The position numbers and the translations under genes are program-made. Of a DNA stretch of 64,000 nt, positions 56,601 to 64,000 are shown piece after piece. The number at the start of each line of letters is the position of its first letter. The first letter of the stretch is position 1. The notes under the pieces are model-generated. The model worked only from the letters and a program-made list of their open reading frames with translations. It was not told the DNA's origin and made no database searches. Source of the DNA: Phoronis australis (lineage: Eukaryota; Phoronida; Phoronidae); assembly GCA_002633005.1 (NCBI GenBank), contig NMRA01000032.1, positions 711,692 through 775,691 of the forward strand. Direction: 5' to 3'.

Positions 56601-57912
56601 GATCAGCCACTGCCTGACGAAGAGAGAAGGCGTAATATTGAGATGATGTCATTGGAGGATGAAGAGATGGAAGGTGGATACTGGTGCATTGTGGGAAGAT
56701 ACTGCTTTATGTAGATGTCATCATGGGTCATTGCTTGCTACAGTTCATTTCTAGCATGCTGGATACCAGCAGTTTTAGGATTCTTAGGAAACTTCAATGT
56801 AAAATGCCAATATTCTGAGATGTAATTATCTAGCCATTTGGCCTGCTGTTAAACCACAAACTCAAAACTTAGTAAATTAACTTGTCAGTCAAGTCGAAGA
56901 CTTGTCTACCAGTTTGGGCCGAAAGTACTGAGCAGTGCACACATGGGGCGGCATGCAGCTGACATCGTCTTAAAAATTTTAAGAATTGTCAGATTTTTAT
57001 TTGCCAATGTGGTCACAAATTAAAAGGGTTGCATCAATTAGTAATGGCCTCATATTATGGAAGTTTGAAGATGCATGAATTTTTGCTAGTTATTCCTTGT
57101 AAATTGCTTTGGATGATCTTAAATGGTTGGATCAAATCAGCTTTGACGAATTAAGTTAGGTTGACTTTCATTTGTAGTGCAAGCAGCTTTCTAGTCTAGT
57201 TCACATTAACGTTTTGTTTTCAAATTGGTTATTTCAAAAATTAACTAAGTCAAGTACTTAGGTCTCCGGCCCATATACAGGCATAAAAGTAGCAAATAGA
57301 AGCGTGTGATCAACAAAGTGGTTGACACAATACAGACTATTAACTGTGCTCAATAAAAACTTGGTGAACGAAACGAGCTAAGTTCCAAACGTGGCAAGAC
57401 TTCATCAAAATAAATGAAGAGTTCATCATCGAAGTTATTAATATTACCACAAATACCAAACTTTCTTCTATAAAGTTCTTCATACACTAGACACTCTATT
57501 AAAACGTGTTTCACATCCTCGACAGTGTCAGAACAGAAAGAGCGGAAATGCTGATCTCTAGTTACGGCACCCAAGTGTCAGCCAGTTTCAATTTTTGGAT
57601 TTGAACATCTAAAACGTGCAAGAGCCGCGATTAAATATTTTTGTCTAGACATCTTGCATATTCTTCACAAAGGAAAAAAGGGACAAATTTAATGTTACCA
57701 GTGTGCGATTTTGTGTTTCAGAATCGTCACAGTCCAGCAATTCCTCTTCTCCGGAGACAATAGAGGCGAGTCCAACGGAACGTAGCATACCAGAGGAGGG
57801 ACAGAAGTCCTCTAGTGAAGAAGATACGGTGGTGATACATAGAGGAGATTTGGAGGCGGAGTCAGAGAGTTCATTGAGGTTACGACAGACGAGAGCATCA
57901 CTGTCTGTGTGA
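44700..57912 (+). CDS. BSCL2: Seipin, complete in seven coding exons, with duplicated exons from an assembly artefact (373 aa)
   Basis: Seipin is an ER membrane protein that forms rings at sites of lipid-droplet birth. Exons: 44700-44920 (duplicate 46786-47006), 49138-49237, 50660-50803, 51392-51526, 52785-52882 (duplicate 55482-55579), 54941-55173 (duplicate 56441-56673) and 57722-57912 with stop. One copy of each gives an open 373-residue frame with all phases matching. Residues about 24-55 are membrane span 1 ([16 protein letters not shown]). The luminal domain covers about 60-233, with [58 protein letters not shown] and [19 protein letters not shown]. Residues about 234-268 are span 2 ([17 protein letters not shown]). 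The acidic, Ser-rich cytosolic tail ends [14 protein letters not shown], as in vertebrate seipin. The last intron's donor (GAAG|gtggat) is weak but keeps the frame. Confidence 0.93.
46786..47006 (+). CDS. BSCL2: Second assembled copy of the first seipin coding exon
   Basis: The translation is identical to 44700-44920 ([19 protein letters not shown] onward), with the same acceptor and the same donor TTTGAG|gtaatt. It lies inside the duplicated block 44976-47060 that follows the N at 44975. I treat it as the same exon from the overlapping contig or other allele, not as a paralogue or alternative exon. This copy is the one contiguous with the downstream seipin intron. Confidence 0.9.
47540..47762 (+). 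repeat. Repeat R4, copy 1, seipin intron
   Basis: It is directly repeated at 48790-49018: tcatcaatatccttgag, gtgtactttgctatttggg, attagcttc, caatgaatttgtt-like end. It is AT-rich and diverged. Confidence 0.5.
48790..49018 (+). repeat. Repeat R4, copy 2, seipin intron
   Basis: Direct-orientation partner of 47540-47762 in the same intron, about 1.25 kb away. It probably reflects two insertions of one family or an old local duplication. Confidence 0.5.
49250..49580 (-). repeat. Interspersed repeat family R5, copy 2
   Basis: It is the inverted partner of 39930-40280 and starts about 13 bases after the seipin exon 49138-49237. Divergence is moderate. Confidence 0.6.
51560..51780 (+). repeat. Interspersed repeat family R3
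   Basis: The motif ataatatggtggacaagtgaaatttt and a following AT-rich body recur at 58660-58890 (plus) and, inverted, near 62790-62890 and 63540-63600. The body without the head appears at 54760-54910 and in its allelic copy 56250-56410. Confidence 0.5.
51794..52018 (+). repeat. 56-bp minisatellite, four copies
   Basis: The unit starts CACATGTGCATATACTGAGA and ends GGGGTGTGGCTGG. Copies start at 51794 (54 bases, lacking TG), 51848, 51904 and 51960, and are nearly identical. It lies in the seipin intron between exons 5 and 6. It is translatable in several frames by chance, but 56 is not a multiple of three. Confidence 0.95.
54216..54706. mobile_element. 491-bp inverted-repeat transposon present in one seipin allele
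   Basis: Inverted arms of about 63 bases lie at 54247-54309 and 54636-54698 (shared core: TTTGTTAAATGCACGACACT). The element is bounded by AGTG at 54212-54215 and 54707-54710. The duplicated allele downstream has the uninterrupted site with a single AGTG at 56208-56211. There is no transposase frame. It is an intronic insertion between seipin exons 6 and 7. Confidence 0.75.
55482..56673 (+). CDS. BSCL2: Second assembled copy of seipin exons 6 and 7
   Basis: Exons 55482-55579 and 56441-56673 repeat 52785-52882 and 54941-55173 with only scattered synonymous differences (for example TTC for TTT in the first codon). This copy is contiguous with the final exon 57722-57912. The first copy is cut off by the N at 55178, immediately after exon 7. 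The intron between them is shorter here because two segments found in the first copy are absent. Confidence 0.88.
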
Positions 57913-58659
57913 CCCTTCAAACCTGCATGGTGTTGCGCCAAGTGTAACCATTTTGGTTAACGACCAGATACTCAAAAATCGAGGTGGTTTTAAAATAATG
58001 TAGTATTGCAAAAACTTCATTGTTAAAAAGTGAACATCCCGATGTGTGCGTTCAGCTGAATATGGGCATGATTGAATACAGTTGTATTTTTGACTGACGC
58101 ATGATGACTTCCATAATTTGTATTTATGGCCATTACATTATGACAGGTTATGTAATATTATTTCCATTACTTGTTGCACTCAGGTTTTTGTCACTTCGAG
58201 AGCATCTGTCTTATGCATCTGCCATTCATATTTTTGTTTTGTTTTGGTTTTTTTATTAGCATTATTAGTAGTCATAGGGGGAATTTCCGAAAAAACACCC
58301 ATGGGCATACCTTTGGGTTGGCCTTTTGAAATTCCTACTATTAGCTCTATTTTCACCAAATTGTCTTGAAGTATTGTGTGGCTTGATGATTGAGCTATCA
58401 TAGCCAGTAACCAGCGACATTGAGATTTGAACATGGCAGGTCTGTGTTTTTTTCATCATTTCCGTTTGTGCTGGACGTTAAAATGGAACATTTGAAATTT
58501 TAGTACTAACTTATTTAAATTTGTGCGCAACTGTGCTATGAATAGAATGTAGTGAACCGGTCGTACTTTGCCTCTTGTGACTTATTTGAGTTGTATTCCG
58601 ACTGGTTCTCTGAACAGTATTCTGAGAATGTTATTTGATGTACGTTAAATTCTCATTTA

Positions 58660-58890
58660 TTTAGGACACAATATGGTGCGTAAGTAAAATTTTTGTTTTC
58701 AGTTTTTTCATAAAAGATTTGTAACACCAAAATAATCCTTTGCCTTGTTCAAATTCTGTACAATAGCCACCAACAGACAATGTTTTCAAAAACTGATGGC
58801 ATTCACAGCAATGTTGAAAATAAAACGACAATTTTGATAATTATTGTTGTCACAAATTGGTGACATTTTACCATTAATGTTAGTTACTTA
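58660..58890 (+). repeat. Interspersed repeat family R3, seipin 3' region
   Basis: It starts acaatatggtgcgtaagtaaa and continues with ttttttcataaaagat and agacaatgttttcaaaaa, as in 54760-54910. It contains an AATAAA at 58819-58824. Confidence 0.5.
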
Positions 58891-60002
58891 CTGTTATTAG
58901 AGATATTGTAGCGGTTGATGGTCACATTTGCCATCCAGTAGTGGTCATTTGCCAATGTTTTAATAAGGCCTAGCTTCAAAGAACTGTTTGTACAATCTGG
59001 TTGGAGATGTGTCCAAAATGTTACGCGATGTGCAGGCATTATTAATGCTTTCTGTCATAGTTGTGACAATTGTTCTATTTATTCATACATTACGATAGTT
59101 TATTTAAAATTTGCTGCACTTACCAGGTGTCCACTTTTTCTCTAATCCATAAAATTATTGAAAACGCTGTACAATGCATGTCTACGGAAGCAATTCCGAA
59201 CCTTTTGTATTTCATTGAATTACCGTTGATAGTTTTGCTTTTCTATCCCATTGTGATTAAAGTGGTCGGGATTTTCGGTTGAATACAACTTGTAGTTAAG
59301 TTAGTTATGCTGTAAATCCTTAAACTGAAATTGTACATGCAAATCCCTGGCCCGTAACTAGTGTGGCTATTACCTTGGCACACACATTTGTCTTATTTGT
59401 TGGTCTTACGTTGTCAGATCTGAAACAAGGCGATTTTGTGCTTTGGTGAAACTTCAGTTAAAGACACAATAGAAAGTTTTACTTTGTTGTTGCCATGGTT
59501 TTGTACCGCACAGCTATCACTGATAAACATTTGGTAAACATTGAGCTTTAATCCCTGAGTGGACATTCTGAAGGTATCCGGTAAGTCCAGTTTTTGTTTT
59601 CATTCATCATTTAGCTTTACTGTTGTAAGCTTTGAAAAACTGCTTAACACTAGTTTTAGCGATTACTTTTGTTTCAAGTTTAAGAAATGCACTGGAACTC
59701 CTAGGTGGTATTTTTGGCATGTAAACAATCTCAAACGTGTTTCGTGTTACTTTGAAGATTGGCCTCCAAAACCATGTGCTATCTCACTTTAATTTTAGCT
59801 TTTGTGTTAATTTTTTTTTTGTGTCTGACTAAAATGTTTGAAGTTCAGTGTTTTGTAACAGCTGACCAGTAGTGACTGTATGATAGAAATGTTTGTGAAA
59901 TTGAAAGTAACGCTCTTCTTTGAGTCTTGCCAAATTATTTAAGTTTTGTTTTGAGGTGAATACGCTTGAAGAACAATGCAATCATGTGAAAATTTTATTT
60001 TG

Positions 60003-60008
60003 AATAAA
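60003..60008 (+). terminator. Candidate poly(A) signal of seipin
   Basis: AATAAA about 2.1 kb after the seipin TGA, followed by a T-rich run (gtcgttttt). Another AATAAA at 58819-58824 lies within an interspersed repeat and would give a 0.9-kb 3' UTR. I favour neither strongly. Confidence 0.35.
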
Positions 60009-60933
60009 TGAAAACATGAAATAGTCGTTTTTATTAACCTAAATTTAAAAACTTGTTCATAAGACAATTGCACGATTCTTTTAGTAAACTATAGCTAGGG
60101 GCGAATCCAGAAATCAAGATCACTAACGTGTACATGTGTGTAATCAACATGCAAATCGTTTTTATATGATACCGCCTACCTTCTTTATCGGTGATCACAT
60201 TCCTTCAATATTCATGTTTAAATGAACTTGGCCATGAAATGACATATTTTTAAAATGCTTGATGAGCAAAGAAGTTGATTACATTTGCAAAAATATTGCC
60301 CACATGTTTGTAATTGTCCAGTAATTTGTTTTTAAATCGCAGTGATGGAGCTTCCAAATATATAATTTTTCACATTTTGACGAGCATGTTATTCTATTTA
60401 TCTAATTTACAAAATTTCAAAGTATGTCTGATTTTTTGTCCACGCTTTTTGTCCCACAAACTTTGTCATCGATTAATAGTGCATTATTTAGTTTCATGAG
60501 AAGTTTGGAAGTATTTTCTCTTGGGGGAAAATCCCCGACACTTTTTTGCCTCTTATAAAATAAAGAGAGAAAACTTAAAAGCCACTCGAGAAAAACTTCA
60601 CGTTAGTGTACGTGATGGTGATCTTTGCTAAAAATCAAAATTTTCTAGAAAAAACAACTGCATGACTACCGATTGGAAAATGCTTATGCCCACCTCCAGC
60701 AATGACCGAAAAAAATAACGATAGGTATACTGGTTTTAAGGCCATCACAAACGTTAGCTCTTAGCTCATTACAATTGGGGGCCCCTTCCAAGATACAAAA
60801 AAGCATGACAGTTATACAAAGCAGGCAAGTTATGCAGCACAAGTGAGGATGCACAATGATCAAAAAGCCTTCTCAGTAAAAGAATCTAGCCAAGTTTCAA
60901 ACATGAAAATCTTGTATAATTGAATGGCAGTTG

Positions 60934-60939
60934 TTTATT
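60934..60939 (-). terminator. Candidate poly(A) signal of PIGF
   Basis: TTTATT on plus (AATAAA on minus), 262 bases after the PIGF stop. The seipin signal at 60003 lies about 0.9 kb further on, so the two convergent transcripts need not overlap. Confidence 0.45.
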
Positions 60940-61200
60940 TTTACAAAGAATAAAGTACATACAGTTGTACCATGCGTGGTTCAAATATCGACTATCCCAT
61001 GCTTAACAAAGGACCATATGCAAATCATGGCTACCACAGTAGTTGTACAGTGCTTTGGGGGGTAGAGGCCATGAGGGGGACTGCTGTAAAAGTTGTACTA
61101 CCCTTGTACCCAAAGATGAGTTATGCATCCACTGTTGGTACGCCATGCAATCGATATATGGCATCCAAGCCAAGGTGCCTATTATCCATCATCATTTTGT

Positions 61201-64000
61201 CTAGACTAGTTTAGACTTCCTCTGCTTCCAACTGTAGTACATAATGGCAACTGTTGAGATGACAAGTCCATTCTCATAACCAAGCAAAGCTCCACAGACA
61301 CAGGTGATGGGCCACTCCTGAAAAGCAATTATTACACAGTGGCATGGTGGCAAATATTCACCTACAAGGTGCAGAATATGGCAAAAAGGTGGCAGAATTT
61401 TTTTCAGTTAAACTCCATTTAAAATTATAAATATAAAGAAAAGTCTACGTTTTTACCGTATTTTGTACTGTACAACTGTTACATAACACTTAACTAAAAC
61501 AGTAACAGTACTTGGCCTGTCAAGCATCAAACATCATACAGTGTAATGTGTTTTACCAGTAGTAGATAAATGCAGAGATTTCGAATTGGGAATGACCAAC
61601 TAAACATGTTTCAGCACGTAACTGGCACAACTGTATACATCAACGTAAACAGCTTTCACAAGCCATCCAATCAAGAAGGTGGAAAGGACCGTCTGATCCG
61701 CCGTCTACTAGTACTTTGCATGTTAGAATCCATTTCTTAATAAACACTGGTTTCAAGCATCTTCTTAGTCTTCTAATCAAATGTCCTCCCAGCCTTTTTA
61801 TAAAAATAATGCACCTGAATACAGAATTAATCCACCACATCAGTATGGCTTCATCTCTATCATCCATTTTAACACAATTCATATTTAATCAATGGTCAAC
61901 GAAGCCTCAGTACCTGCCACCAGCGATCCCAGTCAAGAGGTATGGGAATAGCACCCAGCCATGCACCAAGCAGACTGCATACTGTTGTAACAAACACTTG
62001 AGATTCCAGCGATGTTTCAGGACTGAGGACAAAAACAGTGTGACACATTATAATATACTTGAACTACTGTCTACGACAAAGTAAATCACCTAATAATTAC
62101 TTAGAGAGTGGGCAATCAAATTTGGGTCATTCTCCAAGTTGGCATGTACCTGATACAATTACGCCAAAGAACTCTAGATGAGCGAACTTATTAATCTTTA
62201 TGTTTCGGAGGTCCTCAGGGTTAATGGCATGGTATTTAATAGACTTGTTCCAAATTCGTAAATATTCAGTGTAAATGGTGTACTGTACAACAGACTTGCT
62301 CCAAATAAAACTTTCCTCTTTTTTAGACGTAGGAAACACCAATGTATCATTGGCATAGGCTGCACTTGGTTGATTACGTCAGTTCCGCCAGGTCAAAAGG
62401 CTAAGACATCCGATTGGCCTGTATGCCGGAAGTCGCCATCTTGAACCAATCAGATGCCTTGGCTGGTTGACCCGACAGAACCAGCAAAGTCAATCAAGCG
62501 CAGCCACAGTGTTTGAAATGTCAGGAACTTTTCAGCTGAGTTGGACAAGGAAAGACGGTTACAATGCGCATCCGTGGATGTCAAATTTGCTTGTGCCAGC
62601 AACACAAATTCCTGCTACAGCAATAAAATATAAATTTGAAGGCATAAAAACAATGGGTTTTATAATATTGATTCAGAATAGTGACCAGCATGGCAGCGAG
62701 TACTAACAGTCGATGAGTTGACTGCATATGCAGCATTGTCGGTAAATATCAGGGAATTCAAAGACTGTTCTATTTCACAACAGAATCTTGTTAAAGCAGT
62801 AGGTGCTACTGCAATCATTTTATGGAAAATGAGAAAACAAAATTTGATTTGTCCGCCATGTTGTATTATGAATTTGTGAGATTTTATCATACCTGTATTT
62901 TGTTTACAGGGCAAAGTAATATTTAGGGTAATGCAGTATTTAAGGGTATGTAAACAATCAATTATGGTTGTATGCTTCATATTTGACACCATTTTGCTGA
63001 TGCACATAAATATAATGTTGACATGGTACCTGTTTTGCCCAAACAGTCTTGACCAGTTTTCTAGGTTAGGACCAAGAACACAACAACATGGTAGAGCAGT
63101 GAGCACAGCGAGAAGGCAGGAGAAATGAAATGTCTCGCTCACCGTCCTGAAGAGAATAAAGACAATTAATATTTATTTCACCACAGCAGACTAAAATAAT
63201 TTCCAGGGGTGCTCTGATTAGGAGTATTGTAAAGTGCAGGTGCCATAAATGGTGTTACAATTCAGTATAAAAACACCATGCAAACTCCACTTGGGTACAC
63301 TTCTATCACAAAAACAGTCCTATTCTAAAACTACAGAATTATACCCTTTTTTGCTTTCAACAGGTACGGTAAACTTTCCTTGAACAAAAATAATGGCTAA
63401 AATTGTTGTTTTTTTTCCTTTTTCTAATGTTCATTATATTGCCAGAATGTTCAAAGTTTCATTTTGTGTTCATTGGTCAAATCCGTACTGTATAAATTTT
63501 TCCAATAATCAAGTAAAATTGTCTTCTTGCTTAATCTTGATGAAAATTTTTACAAAATCGAATTTTGCTGTTCCGCCATATTGTGTTCTAATTTGAAGAA
63601 ACTTTACCAAAAATGTCAAACCTAGTGTCAGCAAACCAACTGAATTCAGTTCAACACAGTAACGCCATCAAACATTTCAATATAAGAAAGGAACAAGTAA
63701 AACTAACTTTACAGTCAAAGTGGTCGAAGAAGTTCTTGTTTTTCACATTGAAAATTCAGAGTTGGTGTTTTGTGCTTTTGACATGTAGTCAAAATTACTG
63801 ACAGTAAAAAAACGGCAGATGAAAACGTGAGCTTGTCAATGGTACATGATAATTTCAAAAAACCAAAATTTCCAGATATTCAATTCCGCGTGACTTTAAT
63901 AAAGAGTGCAAACCTGTTTTAATATACTTACTTAGACAATGGAGCACCAAACAATACTGAAACTATGTGGAAGATACCAACAGCAACAAGGATGACTAGA
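61201..64000 (-). CDS. PIGF: PIGF, GPI-anchor biosynthesis class F protein, 3' four exons (partial)
   Basis: PIGF is a multi-pass ER protein that works with PIGO or PIGG to add ethanolamine phosphate to GPI anchors. Exons on minus: 64000-63932 (continues past the window edge), 63146-63030, 62022-61914 and 61317-61201 (stop TAG). Phases join throughout. Diagnostic pieces: HIVSVLFGAPL; CCCVLGPNLENWSRLFGQN; SLLGAWLGAIPIPLDWDRWW; QEWPITCVCGALLGYENG. The last exon ends with a membrane helix and a basic tail (SWKQRKSKLV), as human PIGF ends with a short basic tail. The N-terminal membrane spans lie to the right of the window. It is tail-to-tail with seipin. Confidence 0.93.

Larger units (their letters stand above)
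52542..56677. repeat. Duplicated block around the N at 55178
   Basis: 52542-55177 and about 55241-56677 match in order from taaagctaggaaaactgtt to gagatggaaggtgg. The first copy is longer because it contains 53334-54038 and 54216-54710, both missing from the second. Confidence 0.93.

Noticed and set aside
60090-60120. ctaggggcgaatccag as another CAG-ended transposon
   Set aside because: Only one end is recognisable, and no matching inverted end or 5-bp duplication was found.

Overview
This is nuclear DNA from an animal. The genes are split into small exons with GT-AG introns, the introns are AT-rich and full of short transposons, and every gene I could name has its best match in metazoan families. 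The product set and the cyclin K / poly(A) polymerase linkage (both at human 14q32) fit an invertebrate deuterostome or chordate such as amphioxus, but the sequence alone does not settle the species. Almost all real genes are exon chains that single ORFs miss. I joined exons by checking splice sites, codon phase and protein family at each junction.

Layout, left to right. (1) 1077-3396 (+): last two coding exons of an ERCC4/XPF-family protein, best guess FAAP24. (2) 7131-5558 (-): a two-exon, 494-residue coiled-coil protein that I do not recognise. (3) 18326-10170 (-): complete cyclin K coding sequence, eight exons, 541 residues. (4) 44102-24285 (-): complete canonical poly(A) polymerase (PAPOLA/PAPOLG type), 19 coding exons, 694 residues, with one GC-AG intron. 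(5) 29722-30741 (+): a Sox HMG-box gene, apparently intronless, nested in a poly(A) polymerase intron on the opposite strand. (6) 44700-57912 (+): seipin (BSCL2), seven coding exons, 373 residues, head-to-head with the poly(A) polymerase. (7) 61201-64000 (-): 3' part of PIGF, tail-to-tail with seipin; its 5' exons lie beyond the window.

The functions are housekeeping: cyclin K partners CDK12/13 in Pol II elongation, poly(A) polymerase makes mRNA tails, seipin organises lipid-droplet biogenesis in the ER, and PIGF acts in GPI-anchor synthesis. Sox is the developmental regulator. I see no operon-like or prokaryotic defence system.

The most informative non-genic signals come from the assembly. 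At four single-N joins the sequence on both sides is duplicated, most simply as two alleles placed in series. Seipin's first coding exon therefore appears twice, as do its sixth and seventh. Comparing the copies reveals allele-specific insertions, including a 491-bp inverted-repeat transposon with a matching empty site. Other repeats include three transposons sharing CAG-type ends and 5-bp target duplications, a tRNA-derived SINE with a 13-bp target duplication, several interspersed families, long foldbacks and a 56-bp minisatellite.
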